A stretch of DNA of 64,000 nucleotides from MFD04716-140 sp963703125 (GCA_963703125.1 OY969790.1:434001-498000), one strand, 5' to 3'; shown: positions 44,688 through 54,693, counted from the stretch's first letter. The notes: generated by a model not told the origin, from the letters alone. Numbers and translations are program-made.

Positions 44688-45719
44688 CTATTCCGATTGG
44701 CTATGAATGGCATAATGTCTCCATTTATCAATACAATCAGCCATATCTTGCGGAATTTCCGAATCAAAGCGCATCATTTTTCCTGTTGCCGGGTGAACAA
44801 AACCCAAAGTTTTGGCGTGCAAGGCCTGTCGGGGTAAAACTTTAAAGGCATTGTCAACAAATTGTTTATATTTTGAAAAAGTGGTTCCCTTCAATATGAC
44901 ATCGCCACCATAGCGTTCATCATTAAAAAGGGTGTGACCAATATATTTCATATGGACCCGAATTTGATGTGTTCTACCAGTCTCTAATTTGCAGGAAACC
45001 AGAGTAACATAACCCAGTCGTTCCATTACTGAATAATGTGTTACTGCCTCCTTGCCTTCATCCCCATTTGGATACACCTGCATTTGTAGCCGATTTTTTG
45101 GGTTACGGGCAATATTGCCCTCAATTGTTCCGCTTTCGTTTTCCACGTTACCCCAAACCAAGGCTATATATTCCCGTTCTGAAGTTTTGTCGAAAAATTG
45201 TTTTGCAAGATGGGTCATTGCTGTTTCTGTTTTTGCAATCACCAAAAGTCCTGAAGTATCTTTATCAATGCGATGCACCAGCCCCGGACGTTGATCGCCG
45301 TTAACAGGTAAATCCTTAATGTGATGCATCAAAGCATTGATCAAAGTACCCGAATAATTTCCATGTCCAGGGTGTACCACCATTCCCGCTGGCTTGTTCA
45401 CGACCAAAAGGGAGTTGTCCTCATATACTATATCCAAAGGAATATCTTCAGGAACCAATAAAAACTCATGTGGTGGGTGGGCAAAAAGTACTTTTACCTC
45501 GTCACCGGCCTTTACGCGGTAATTTTGTTTTACAATTTGATCATTCACCCAAATGTTGCCATCCTTTGCCGCCTGCTGTATTTTATTGCGAGTTGCATAC
45601 TCAATAAAATTCATCAAAAATTTGTCGACCCTTAAGGGCTCTTGCCCTTTCGAAGCTACAAAGCGATGATGCTCAAAAAGTTCATCTTCTTGCAGCTCTT
45701 GACTTTCGTGCGGTTCCAT
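44688..45719 (-). CDS. RluA family 23S rRNA pseudouridine synthase (RluD-like)
   Basis: 343 aa. An N-terminal S4 RNA-binding domain (LRVDKFLMNFIEYATRNKIQ) precedes the synthase domain with the catalytic Asp in GLVHRIDKDTSGLLVIAKTE. LETGRTHQIRVHMKYIGHTL follows. RluD-type members modify helix 69 of 23S rRNA. It starts 6 bases after the PASTA gene and is probably co-transcribed with it. Confidence 0.93.
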   Translation of the reverse strand: MEPHESQELQEDELFEHHRFVASKGQEPLRVDKFLMNFIEYATRNKIQQAAKDGNIWVNDQIVKQNYRVKAGDEVKVLFAHPPHEFLLVPEDIPLDIVYEDNSLLVVNKPAGMVVHPGHGNYSGTLINALMHHIKDLPVNGDQRPGLVHRIDKDTSGLLVIAKTETAMTHLAKQFFDKTSEREYIALVWGNVENESGTIEGNIARNPKNRLQMQVYPNGDEGKEAVTHYSVMERLGYVTLVSCKLETGRTHQIRVHMKYIGHTLFNDERYGGDVILKGTTFSKYKQFVDNAFKVLPRQALHAKTLGFVHPATGKMMRFDSEIPQDMADCIDKWRHYAIHSQSE

Positions 45720-45725
45720 AATTGG

Positions 45726-46313
45726 CTATTCTGAATCAGCTTTGATCTGTGCTCTATCTGAAACGTTGCCGTCCCCACAAATCAATTCTATTTTGGAAGT
45801 CTTTGGCAGTTTATCGCCGGGTGATACATTCTTTCCCTTGAATTTGATGTAATATACCATATCCTCACCAAGTTCCTCAATATACGTAACTCTCTCAACA
45901 TCAAGACCTACCGCTCGGAGCATCGAAGCCGCATTTCGCTGGGTCACTTGAATAACGTTGGGAATTGTCACTTTTTTATATCCCGAGGGGTTCACCGTGA
46001 AATAAATCTTACGGTTCTCTTTAACCTTGCTACCCGCCATGGGTTCTTGATCAATAATTGAAAACCGAGGAAAATCAGGGTTAAAATTTGCCGAATCCAA
46101 TACTTCATATCTAAGTCCTGCATCCTCAACGGCACTTCGCATATCAGTAACTGACATTTTTGAAAAATCGGGCACCAGTACAAATTCGCCATGGTTTGTT
46201 GTACTATTCAACCATCTCAACAAAATAAAAACAACGACTCCCAGTGTTGCCAAGGCCAAGCCGATTTGAATTAGAAAAGTTCTACTTTTAAGAAAATTAA
46301 AAAAATCTCTCAT
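45726..46313 (-). CDS. PASTA domain membrane protein
   Basis: 195 aa from the ATG at 46313. A single membrane helix (IQIGLALATLGVVVFILLRW, ~14-33) is followed by about two to three PASTA domains (VLVPDFSKMSVTDMRSAVED, VTIPNVIQVTQRNAASMLRA). There is no kinase or transpeptidase domain. PASTA domains bind muropeptides or beta-lactams, which suits a cell-wall role. The D-Ala-D-Ala ligase gene is divergent 175 bp away. Confidence 0.93.
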   Translation of the reverse strand: MRDFFNFLKSRTFLIQIGLALATLGVVVFILLRWLNSTTNHGEFVLVPDFSKMSVTDMRSAVEDAGLRYEVLDSANFNPDFPRFSIIDQEPMAGSKVKENRKIYFTVNPSGYKKVTIPNVIQVTQRNAASMLRAVGLDVERVTYIEELGEDMVYYIKFKGKNVSPGDKLPKTSKIELICGDGNVSDRAQIKADSE

Positions 46314-46488
46314 CAATTATGATTAATCCCACAAATATAGGAAATGGGCTTAACTTTCCATTACCACCCAATGAATTGTTGACATCATAATTATTACAAA
46401 ATAAAAAAAACAACAGATCAACATTGGAAGGATTGCTTTTTTACTTAATTTGAATTTGCTTTACGGCTAAAATGTTTCAAAAATAGAT

Positions 46489-47469
46489 ATGAAGAAAAAT
46501 ATTGCCATTATAATGGGTGGGTATTCCAGTGAGTTCAAAATTTCCTTAAAAAGCGGTAGTGTGGTCTACAAACATTTGGACAGTGCAAAATATAATCTTT
46601 ATCGCATTCATATCTTCAAGGACAAATGGGTCTATGTTGATGACCAAGACAAGGAATACCCTGTAAATCGCCATGATTTTTCAGTTCAATTGAACAATAC
46701 CAAGATTACTTTTGATTGTGTCTTTAATGCAATTCATGGTACCCCAGGTGAGGACGGGCTATTGCAGGCATATTTCAAACTATTGGGCATACCGCAAACA
46801 TCTTGTGACTACTACCAGTCGGCACTGACATTTAATAAGAGAGATCTTTTGAGCGTGCTAAAACCATACGGCATAAAGTCGGCAAAATCCTATTATCTGA
46901 ATTTGGGTGAACACATTGATGTTGATGAAATAATAAAAACGGTTGGGCTGCCTTGTTTTGTTAAGGCCAATAGAGCCGGTAGTAGCTTCGGCATTTCAAA
47001 GGTTTACAAAAAAGAGGATATCAACCCTGCCATTGAAAAAGCATTTAAGGAAGATGACGAAATCTTAATTGAAGCTTTTTTGAAAGGAACAGAAGTTTCT
47101 GTTGGAGTTATAACCTATAAAGGTGAGATAAAGGTTATGCCCATAACCGAGATTGTTAGCGAGAACGATTTTTTTGACTATGAAGCCAAATATGAGGGCA
47201 AATCTCAGGAAATAACACCGGCTAGAATATCAAAATCTCAGGAGGACAATGTCTCTGAAATTGCCAAAAAGGCATATGAAATTCTCAAAATGAAGGGATA
47301 CTCTAGAAGTGAGTTCATTTTTGTGGATGACGAACCCTATATGCTTGAAATTAATACCACGCCGGGTCTTACCGAGGAAAGCATACTTCCAAAACAAGCA
47401 ATGGCCGCCGGAATTAGCCTTTCCAAATTATTTGAAAGTTCTATTATAAATGCCCTAGGAGAAAAATAA
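46489..47469 (+). CDS. ddl: D-alanine--D-alanine ligase
   Basis: 326 aa ATP-grasp enzyme: IAIIMGGYSSEFKISLKSGS, NAIHGTPGEDGLLQAYFKLL, LPCFVKANRAGSSFGISKVY and EINTTPGLTEESILPKQA. It makes the D-Ala-D-Ala terminus of peptidoglycan precursors. It is divergent from the PASTA gene and followed by coaD after 77 bases. Confidence 0.97.
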   Translation: MKKNIAIIMGGYSSEFKISLKSGSVVYKHLDSAKYNLYRIHIFKDKWVYVDDQDKEYPVNRHDFSVQLNNTKITFDCVFNAIHGTPGEDGLLQAYFKLLGIPQTSCDYYQSALTFNKRDLLSVLKPYGIKSAKSYYLNLGEHIDVDEIIKTVGLPCFVKANRAGSSFGISKVYKKEDINPAIEKAFKEDDEILIEAFLKGTEVSVGVITYKGEIKVMPITEIVSENDFFDYEAKYEGKSQEITPARISKSQEDNVSEIAKKAYEILKMKGYSRSEFIFVDDEPYMLEINTTPGLTEESILPKQAMAAGISLSKLFESSIINALGEK

Positions 47470-47546
47470 GTAACTTTATGCAAGACAGAATATCGCTAGT
47501 ACCCCTATTAGGCCAATAGCAAATTAAACTTTAAATACTGAACTGT

Positions 47547-48002
47547 ATGAAACGGGCCATCTTTCCAGGATCTTTTGACCCACTTACTTTAGGGCACTAT
47601 GATATTATTCTAAGGGGTATAACTCTTTTTGACGAGCTCGTTATTGCCATTGGCATTAATTCGGAAAAACAGTACATGTTTTCTTTAGAGGAACGTTTGC
47701 AATTCATAAAAGAAGCCTTTTCCAACGAGCCAAAAATAAAGGTACTGACCTATAAAGGCCTAACTGTTGATTTTTGCAAAGAAATTGATGCCAGTTTTAT
47801 TCTTAGAGGATTGCGCAATCCGGGTGATTTTGAGTTTGAGAAAGCCATTGCGCATACCAACAGAAAACTGTCGGAAATAGAAACTGTGTTTTTACTGACC
47901 TCTTCAGGCAAATCTTACATAAGTTCTTCGATTGTAAGAGATGTAATTCGCAATGGAGGAGATTACACCGGCCTGGTTCCCAACACTGTTCGGGTGAAAT
48001 AG
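47547..48002 (+). CDS. coaD: Phosphopantetheine adenylyltransferase
   Basis: 151 aa nucleotidyltransferase: the T/HxGH-type motif in FPGSFDPLTLGHYDII, FILRGLRNPGDFEFEKAIAH, and SSSIVRDVIRNGGD (the ISSTxxR-like motif reads ISSSIVR). It makes dephospho-CoA from 4'-phosphopantetheine. Family length, same strand as ddl. Confidence 0.97.
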   Translation: MKRAIFPGSFDPLTLGHYDIILRGITLFDELVIAIGINSEKQYMFSLEERLQFIKEAFSNEPKIKVLTYKGLTVDFCKEIDASFILRGLRNPGDFEFEKAIAHTNRKLSEIETVFLLTSSGKSYISSSIVRDVIRNGGDYTGLVPNTVRVK

Positions 48003-48200
48003 CTTAATCTTGAATATAATATTGTAAATATCAACGCGCCGGGAGATTTCATTTTAATAAGTAAACACTTTCTTTTTTTGGCAGTTTATCTGTTAGATCA
48101 TGTTAATTAACGGATTACACAACGGCTTTTACGCAGTTCACAACAAACCTTTATTTATCTTATGAAATCCAATTAAGTTCGTAGGAAATTACAACATATT

Positions 48201-50048
48201 TTGCAGTTGATACGGACAGTACCCAATAACCTTCTTATAAAGCAATTGCCAAATGCTACGGTATTTGTCGACAAAAAATTTGAGGTAGTTCATGCATCGG
48301 ACAAGTGGATGAATAGTTTTGGTCTCGAAAAAGACCAGGTTTTTGGCATGAGTATCCTAGGGCTATTCAAGGATGGACATTCGGATTGGCGAAAAGCCCT
48401 TAAAAACTGTCTTTTGGGCTCACATAACGAAATAGTGAAAGTACAACACTACGAACATGAGAAAGTAGAAAAGTGGTATGAACTAATCAATACTCCTTGG
48501 TATGACGATCATGAAAATATTATCGGCATAATTATTCAAGGAAGCGATATTACGCTGCAAGTTCAGGAAGAATTGCGAAGAGAAAAACTTGAGTCCCTTT
48601 TAAAAGAAAAATCTGAGATTGCTAAAATAGGAAGTTGGGAATATGATGCCATTACCAATGAGGCAACATGGTGCAACATGACCAAGGCGATCCATGAAGT
48701 TCCGGTTTCCTTTATTCCCAATATTGAAAGTGGAATTGAATTTTACAAACATGGATATAGCCGAAATACATTGTCAATGCACGTAGACAATGCCTTAAGA
48801 AAAGGTACTCCCTGGGAAGAAAAGCTACAGATTGTTACCGCAAAAGGTGCTGAAAAATGGATCATATCAGCTGGTAAACCTGTATATAAGAACAATAAAA
48901 TTGTGGGGCTGATCGGTACCTGTCAAGATATTGATGAAGAAGTACAATCCATTATTAAAACAAAAGAAAATGAGCATTTGCTCAAAAGCTTAATTGATAA
49001 TCTTCCGCTAAATATTTACATAAAAGATAAAGATTCTAGAAAAATTTTGGCCAATAAGGCAGAATGTGATTTTTTGGGAGTAAAGGACCAAGATGAACTT
49101 ATAGGCCTTAGCGATTTTGATCTATATGACAGTGAAGTTGCCCGAATTTCAAGAGACGAGGACATTTCTGTTATGAAATCGTTGAAACCCATTTTAGGAA
49201 GAGAGACCCTTAACGTTAAAAAGGATGGAACGCAAACAAGTTTCCTCACTTCAAAAATACCTTTGAAGGATGAAACAGGCAGTGCAACAGGTCTTGTAGG
49301 AATAAGTTTAGATATAACCACGCTAAAACAAAAAGAATCAGAGTTAAGGGATTTGATAAATGTAACTTCATTACAAAATAAAAAACTAATTAATTTCGCC
49401 CACATAATTTCGCACAACCTACGCTCTCATACCGCAAACTTTTCAATGTTGCTGGATTTTCTTATGAATGAGCAAGATGAAAAAGAAAAAATCAACATAA
49501 TCAAAATGTTGACGAACACTTCGGACAATCTTTTAGAAACGCTGGATAACCTTAATGAGGTGGTAGCAATCAGCACGAATGTTAACATAGAAAAAGAACA
49601 TATTAATATTAATGAAAAGATTGAACTTGTTAAACAAAACCTTAAAGGTTTATTGATAAACAGCAATGTCAAGATAATAAGCTCAATTCCCGATAATAAA
49701 ACTGTCTATGCCATACCTGCCTATGTTGATAGCATCCTGAGCAATCTAATCACCAACTCGGTAAAATATAGCAAGCCTGAACTCAGCCCAGTTATCAAAT
49801 TAAGCATTAAGAACGAATCAAATTTTACTGTATTAAGCATTGAGGATAACGGAATTGGAATAGATCTAGAAAAATACGGTGATAAATTGTTCGGCATGTA
49901 CAAAACCTTCCACGGCAATACAGATGCGAGGGGGATTGGTCTCTACATTACAAAAAATCAAATCGAGGCGATGAACGGAAAAATAAATGTTCAGAGCGAA
50001 GTGAACAAGGGAACTATTTTTAAAATATACTTTAATGACAAAAATTAA
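48201..50048 (+). CDS. PAS-domain sensor histidine kinase
   Basis: 615 aa, cytoplasmic (no clear membrane helix). Three PAS-like domains (~10-120, ~130-255, ~260-385; e.g. NLPLNIYIKDKDSRKILANK) precede an H-box FAHIISHNLRSHTANFSML (~400-420, phospho-acceptor His in SHNLRSH) and an HATPase domain (NLITNSVKYS, DNGIGID, ARGIGLYITKN). The first frame-consistent start after an upstream stop (48174) is a TTG at 48201; no ATG lies before the first PAS domain. The 3' end overlaps the response regulator by 14 bases, so the two are co-translated and probably cognate. The signal is unknown. Confidence 0.93.
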   Translation: MQLIRTVPNNLLIKQLPNATVFVDKKFEVVHASDKWMNSFGLEKDQVFGMSILGLFKDGHSDWRKALKNCLLGSHNEIVKVQHYEHEKVEKWYELINTPWYDDHENIIGIIIQGSDITLQVQEELRREKLESLLKEKSEIAKIGSWEYDAITNEATWCNMTKAIHEVPVSFIPNIESGIEFYKHGYSRNTLSMHVDNALRKGTPWEEKLQIVTAKGAEKWIISAGKPVYKNNKIVGLIGTCQDIDEEVQSIIKTKENEHLLKSLIDNLPLNIYIKDKDSRKILANKAECDFLGVKDQDELIGLSDFDLYDSEVARISRDEDISVMKSLKPILGRETLNVKKDGTQTSFLTSKIPLKDETGSATGLVGISLDITTLKQKESELRDLINVTSLQNKKLINFAHIISHNLRSHTANFSMLLDFLMNEQDEKEKINIIKMLTNTSDNLLETLDNLNEVVAISTNVNIEKEHININEKIELVKQNLKGLLINSNVKIISSIPDNKTVYAIPAYVDSILSNLITNSVKYSKPELSPVIKLSIKNESNFTVLSIEDNGIGIDLEKYGDKLFGMYKTFHGNTDARGIGLYITKNQIEAMNGKINVQSEVNKGTIFKIYFNDKN

Positions 50049-50439
50049 TTCAATCTTCATAGTTGATGATGATCCGATAACTGTATTTGGAATTAAAAAA
50101 GTTCTAAGCACGATAGTGGAATGTAATTCTGTCTCTACTTTTCAGAATGGAAAGTTGGCATTGGACAAAATATTGAGTATGATCGAAAATGATCAACAAC
50201 TTCCCGAAATCGTTTTTTTGGATATAAATATGCCCGTAATGGACGGTTGGCAGTTTTTACAGGAATTTCTTGAGCTACCAATCAAAAATAAAATAAGGGT
50301 CAATATTTTAACTTCTTCGATAGACTCGCATGATCGTGAAAATTGGGAATTCTATAAACAAAAAACGCATCATACCATAACTTATAACAATAAACCCATT
50401 CGAAGGCACGAAATTGAAGAAGTTACCAAAGCAGCTTAG
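50035..50439 (+). CDS. Receiver-only response regulator
   Basis: 134 aa CheY-like protein: acidic cluster IFIVDDDPITVFGIKKVL, phospho-acceptor Asp in IVFLDINMPVMDGWQ, Thr/Ser in NILTSSIDSHDR and Lys in TYNNKPIRRHEIEEV. There is no DNA-binding output domain. Overlap with the PAS kinase gene argues for a phosphorelay between them, with output through protein contacts. Confidence 0.95.
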   Translation: MTKINSIFIVDDDPITVFGIKKVLSTIVECNSVSTFQNGKLALDKILSMIENDQQLPEIVFLDINMPVMDGWQFLQEFLELPIKNKIRVNILTSSIDSHDRENWEFYKQKTHHTITYNNKPIRRHEIEEVTKAA

Positions 50440-50511
50440 TCGCAAACCAACACTTCTTTTACCTAAATTTACATTTCTTTAAAAAATTGAATTGTAATTC
50501 AAGTTATTGTG

Positions 50512-52266
50512 ATGAGATTTTTCGTTTTAATTATTGTCCTGCTATTTATTTCTTCCTGTGAGACCAAAGAACAGGACCGGGCTGCAGATTTAAAAACCCA
50601 ATTTGAAATAAGCAATGGCACCGAGACTGCTACCTATCTTGAGGTTATAGATTTTTATATTAGGCTGGCCAAAGAATTCCCCGTTATTAATATTCAAACC
50701 ATTGGCGAAACCGATAGTGGACTTCCTTTGCACGTGGTTACATACAATCCTGAAGGAAATTTTAATTTTAAAAAAATTGGGCAGGACAAAGCCATAATAT
50801 TAATAAACAATGGCATTCATCCAGGAGAAAGCGATGGTATAGATGCCACAATGCTTTTATTTAGGGACTTGGCCTCGGGTAAATTAGCCCCGCCTGTCAA
50901 TACGGCCCTAGCAACTATCCCCGTGTATAATATTGGCGGAGCCCTAAACAGAAATAGTACATCCAGAGCCAATCAAAATGGTCCGGCACAATATGGTTTT
51001 CGTGGCAATTCGCAGAATTATGACCTTAACCGTGATTTTATAAAATCAGACACAAAGAACACAAGATCTTTCGCACAGATTTTTCATCTGATCAATCCTG
51101 ATATTTTTGTTGACAACCATGTAAGCAACGGCGCAGATTATCAATATACATTAACACATCTTTTTACACAACACAATAAATTGGGAGGTAAATTAGGGAA
51201 ATACCTAAATGAGGAAATGATGCCCCACTTAGAATTGTTATTATCAAAAAAGAGTTGGGACATTACTCCCTATGTCAATGTTTTCAATGAGGTTCCCGAA
51301 AATGGTTTTTCACAATTTATGGACTATCCTAGGTATTCGACAGGCTATACCACCCTATGGAACACAATAGGTTTAATGGTGGAGACCCACATGCTAAAAC
51401 CGTATAAACAGCGGGTAGTAGGCAATTACGAATTGATGGTACAACTTATAGACATTGCAGAGACCGATGGAAAAAAAATCAAGGAATTTCGTGCCAACGC
51501 CAATTCGGAATATTTGGAAAGGAATGAATACCCCATAAAATACGCAGTTGATACCACAACTACTTCTAAAATTAATTTCAAAGGCTATGAAGCCGATACC
51601 CTAATTAGTGAAGTTACTGGCTTTCCAAGATTAAAGTATGATAGGACAAGGCCTTTTACTAAGGATGTCATTTACCAGAACAATTACGTTGCAATTGATT
51701 CGGTTCCCATTCCAGAAGCTTATATAATGAAGAAGGGCTGGCATAGGGTAATAGATTTACTGCAAACGAACAAAATACGCTTTAATATATTAGATAGGGA
51801 CTCCATGCTTTTGGTTGAATCATATAGAATAGATTCATACAAAACCAGATCCGAAGCATATGAGGGTCATTACCCGCATTATGAAACAAAAGTTTTAAAA
51901 AAATTGGTATCGGTTAATTTTTCGAAAGGGGATATTGTAATACCAACAGATCAAACCGGAATTAGATATTTAATGGAGACTCTTGAACCGGAAGCAACAG
52001 ATTCATTTTTCAACTGGAATTTTTTCGATACCGTTCTTCAGCAAAAAGAAGAATTTTCTCCTTATGTATTCGAAGATGTAGCCTTTGAAATTCTTCAAAA
52101 AGACCCTGTTTTAAAATCAGAATTTGAAACAAAAAAAGTCAATGAAGCAGATTTTGCAAAAAATTGGTATGCACAATTAGAGTGGATCTATCAGCATTCT
52201 GACCATTATGAGAAAGCGCATCTTCAATATCCTGTATATCGTATACCAAGACCGGTTACTGAATAG
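50512..52266 (+). CDS. M14-family zinc carboxypeptidase, lipoprotein
   Basis: 584 aa. A lipoprotein signal ends in the lipobox FISSC (MRFFVLIIVLLFISSC), so it is anchored in the envelope. Zinc ligands are His and Glu in NNGIHPGESDG (~100-107) and His in FVDNHVSNGAD. The catalytic Glu is in LMVETHMLKP. A C-terminal region of ~250 aa follows the catalytic domain and may be beta-rich. It trims C-terminal residues of peptides. The ATG at 50512 is preferred to the GTG immediately before it. Its stop is 2 bases from that of the convergent NUDIX gene. Confidence 0.92.
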   Translation: MRFFVLIIVLLFISSCETKEQDRAADLKTQFEISNGTETATYLEVIDFYIRLAKEFPVINIQTIGETDSGLPLHVVTYNPEGNFNFKKIGQDKAIILINNGIHPGESDGIDATMLLFRDLASGKLAPPVNTALATIPVYNIGGALNRNSTSRANQNGPAQYGFRGNSQNYDLNRDFIKSDTKNTRSFAQIFHLINPDIFVDNHVSNGADYQYTLTHLFTQHNKLGGKLGKYLNEEMMPHLELLLSKKSWDITPYVNVFNEVPENGFSQFMDYPRYSTGYTTLWNTIGLMVETHMLKPYKQRVVGNYELMVQLIDIAETDGKKIKEFRANANSEYLERNEYPIKYAVDTTTTSKINFKGYEADTLISEVTGFPRLKYDRTRPFTKDVIYQNNYVAIDSVPIPEAYIMKKGWHRVIDLLQTNKIRFNILDRDSMLLVESYRIDSYKTRSEAYEGHYPHYETKVLKKLVSVNFSKGDIVIPTDQTGIRYLMETLEPEATDSFFNWNFFDTVLQQKEEFSPYVFEDVAFEILQKDPVLKSEFETKKVNEADFAKNWYAQLEWIYQHSDHYEKAHLQYPVYRIPRPVTE

Positions 52267-52268
52267 TT

Positions 52269-52856
52269 TTAGTCCTCAAATAGAATTCTGATATTAACAT
52301 AAGAGTTCTGGAGGGCTTCTTTAATTTTAATTGGACCTTTCCATTTAACTTTCATAATGCCCTCCTTTTCTTGGCCAAGCAATTCCCCATCATAAGATGT
52401 TTTCATAGCAAACCAATGAACCTCCTTTAACTTATACTTGCCATTTCTCTTGAATACGTGATAGGTAGTCCTAAGAAAATTCTCAATTTTTAGTCCACTC
52501 ACCGCTGTTTCTTCCTCTACTTCACGTAGGGCACATTGTTCAAGTGTTTCACCTTTTTTTAATTTTCCTTTGGGAAGGTCCCATTTATCATTTCTATAAA
52601 TGAACAATACCTTCCCACTTTTATTGGTAACTATACCGCCTGCGGCAACCTCTAAGGGTATCTTTTTTGTGAATTTTCTGAGAAGTTCCTCATGGTTGGG
52701 ATGGTATACATAAGCCTCCGTTAACTTCTTGTTCATCAGTGCCTTAATGGCATCTTGAATGGAGTCTTGATTAAGTAAAAAATAATCCCCGCTCACTGCC
52801 TGGGTGAGCTTATTGGTTAAAATCAATGGCAATTCATTAACAAAAACTTTATACAT
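52269..52856 (-). CDS. NUDIX hydrolase
   Basis: 195 aa from the ATG at 52856 (MYKVFVNELPLILTNKL); an ATG at 52865 is possible but would overlap the pyrE start. The NUDIX box GKLKKGETLEQCALREVEEE fits GX5EX7REUXEEXGU. The N-terminal ~65 residues before it (KLTQAVSGDYFLLNQDS, LTEAYVYHPNHEELLRKF) are an added domain. The substrate is unknown. It is divergent from pyrE with only 7 bases between start codons. Confidence 0.92.
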   Translation of the reverse strand: MYKVFVNELPLILTNKLTQAVSGDYFLLNQDSIQDAIKALMNKKLTEAYVYHPNHEELLRKFTKKIPLEVAAGGIVTNKSGKVLFIYRNDKWDLPKGKLKKGETLEQCALREVEEETAVSGLKIENFLRTTYHVFKRNGKYKLKEVHWFAMKTSYDGELLGQEKEGIMKVKWKGPIKIKEALQNSYVNIRILFED

Positions 52857-52863
52857 TTGCGTC

Positions 52864-53505
52864 ATGGTTTTAAACAAGGACACCGCAAAAAAAACAGCAG
52901 AGCTTCTGCTGCAAATTAATGCAATTAAGTTGAAACCGGAAAATCCTTTCACTTGGGCCTCCGGATGGAAATCACCGATCTATTGTGACAATAGGATTAT
53001 CTTATCGTACCCTGCCATTCGCAACTATATTCGTGAAGAAATCGCAAAAAAAGTAGAAGCACTTTACGGCAAACCAGATATCATTGCCGGGGTTGCAACG
53101 GGTGCCATTGGAATTGGCATGTTAGTGGCCGATTATTTAGGATTACCTTTCATATATGTAAGGCCCGAATCCAAATCACATGGTAGACAAAACCAGATTG
53201 AAGGACACTTGGAATCTAATCAGAGTGTGGTTGTAATTGAAGATTTAATAAGCACCGGCAAAAGTAGTTTGAACGCCGTGGATGCCCTTAAATCAGAAGG
53301 GGCCCATATTAAAGGAATGCTTGCAATTTTCACATATGGCTTTGAACCTGCGGCAAAGAATTTTGCAAAACAAAACATTGAATTGCACACCCTAAGTGAT
53401 TATGATCATCTAATTCAGCAAGCTTGCGATACAGGCTATATAAAAGAAGAAGAATTAATTGAATTAATGGAGTGGCGAAAAAATCCGTCCCAATGGAAGC
53501 AATAA
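52864..53505 (+). CDS. pyrE: Orotate phosphoribosyltransferase
   Basis: 213 aa from ATG 52864 (MVLNKDTAKKTAELLLQINA). It has WASGWKSPIYCDNRIILSYP, FIYVRPESKSHGRQNQIEGH and the PRPP loop VVVIEDLISTGKSSLNAVD. It converts orotate to OMP in pyrimidine synthesis. A tacatttg -7-like element (52852-52859) lies inside the NUDIX start region, so the two divergent promoters must overlap the opposite gene. Confidence 0.96.
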   Translation: MVLNKDTAKKTAELLLQINAIKLKPENPFTWASGWKSPIYCDNRIILSYPAIRNYIREEIAKKVEALYGKPDIIAGVATGAIGIGMLVADYLGLPFIYVRPESKSHGRQNQIEGHLESNQSVVVIEDLISTGKSSLNAVDALKSEGAHIKGMLAIFTYGFEPAAKNFAKQNIELHTLSDYDHLIQQACDTGYIKEEELIELMEWRKNPSQWKQ

Positions 53506-53509
53506 TAAT

Positions 53510-53902
53510 ATGTTCATAGAATCCCCTAAAAAAATAATAGCAAAATCTCCCAAAGAAGTCTTCGATTTCTTAATGGATTTAAAAAATTTTGAACTATTAA
53601 TGCCCGAAACCATCAATAAATTTGAGGTTTTGAACAGTGATCGTTTTTTGTTTGCTTTGAAAGGCATGCCAGAAATTGTATTGGAACGAAAAACACAGAC
53701 TCCAAATACTCAAATTGTTTTGGGCGCAGCCAGTGATAAGCTTCCATTTACATTAACCGCTGATATTGCGGCGATAAATACAGGTGAAAGTGAAGTAAGT
53801 CTTAGTTTTAAAGGTGAATTTAATGCCATGATGGCGATGATGATAAAAAATCCTATCACCAATTTCATAGGTACACTGTCCGAAAACCTTTCTAAGATCT
53901 AA
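53510..53902 (+). CDS. SRPBCC-fold protein (polyketide cyclase/START-like)
   Basis: 130 aa small helix-grip protein (ESPKKIIAKSPKEVFDFLMD, NAMMAMMIKNPITNFIGTLS). No catalytic residues can be assigned. It starts 4 bases after pyrE, so co-transcribed, and its last four bases overlap the convergent birA gene. The function is unknown. Confidence 0.85.
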   Translation: MFIESPKKIIAKSPKEVFDFLMDLKNFELLMPETINKFEVLNSDRFLFALKGMPEIVLERKTQTPNTQIVLGAASDKLPFTLTADIAAINTGESEVSLSFKGEFNAMMAMMIKNPITNFIGTLSENLSKI

Positions 53903-54627
53903 TACAAAAGTTGAATTTCCTTTAAATTGAATTCTTTGAGAATGTTATCCTCGAGGGTTATTATTAATTTACCCTCTTTGGTAACACCTCGAATAAAACC
54001 CATAAACAGATTGTCAGAATTAGTTTTGAAAGTTGAAGGTTTGTCTTTTCTGAACAGCAATGTTTCATATTCCTTCTCATAACCTTCCATAGTATCTTCA
54101 AGATTCAAAGACCTATTTTGAATATTTAGCAATATATCTTGAAGTAATTCATCAAGATCAAGCGTTTTTCCCAATACTAATTTTATTGATGAGGCATTTT
54201 TTAAATTAGGAAATGATATTTGATTTACATTAAGACCTACTCCCAGAATGGAAGACTGAATTAAGGCTCCTTGTACAATATTTTCAATAAGAATGCCACA
54301 AATTTTAGAGTTCCCTGACAGAATGTCGTTAGGCCATTTTATAGAAAGATCCGGAACATTTAACTGCTTTAAAGTATCAATTATAGCCAATGAAATGCAA
54401 ATGGTTATTTGAAATTGACTGTTCACATTTAGATTCCCAATTCTCTTTAATACGCTAAATGTTAGGTTTTTACGGGGTTCTGTTTGCCAAAATGCCCCTT
54501 TTTGACCTCTTCCCTTTAACTGTTCTAAAGCTGTAACGACCGTAAAGTCTTCCAGTTTTTGTGACAGCATTAAATTTTTTAAATAGGTATTTGTAGACTC
54601 CGTGGCATTAAGTTTGATTATTTGCAT
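53899..54627 (-). CDS. birA: Biotin--protein ligase
   Basis: 242 aa, catalytic domain plus small C-terminal domain, lacking the N-terminal DNA-binding domain of bifunctional BirA, so not a repressor. Motifs: ATESTNTYLKNL, the biotin loop LEQLKGRGQKGAFWQTEPRK, SIKWPNDILSGNSKICGILI and GVGLNVNQ. It attaches biotin to acetyl-CoA carboxylase carrier protein and other carboxylases. Confidence 0.95.
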   Translation of the reverse strand: MQIIKLNATESTNTYLKNLMLSQKLEDFTVVTALEQLKGRGQKGAFWQTEPRKNLTFSVLKRIGNLNVNSQFQITICISLAIIDTLKQLNVPDLSIKWPNDILSGNSKICGILIENIVQGALIQSSILGVGLNVNQISFPNLKNASSIKLVLGKTLDLDELLQDILLNIQNRSLNLEDTMEGYEKEYETLLFRKDKPSTFKTNSDNLFMGFIRGVTKEGKLIITLEDNILKEFNLKEIQLLY

Positions 54628-54693
54628 GAGTTACCTGATATTTGGAAACGGAATCTATTCTTAAAAACTAAGGTTAAAAGAACAAAAAAATAA

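Noticed and set aside
48099..48164. Short frame (about 21 codons) upstream of the PAS kinase that might be a leader peptide
   Set aside because: No codon bias, terminator or promoter goes with it; it is compatible with chance.
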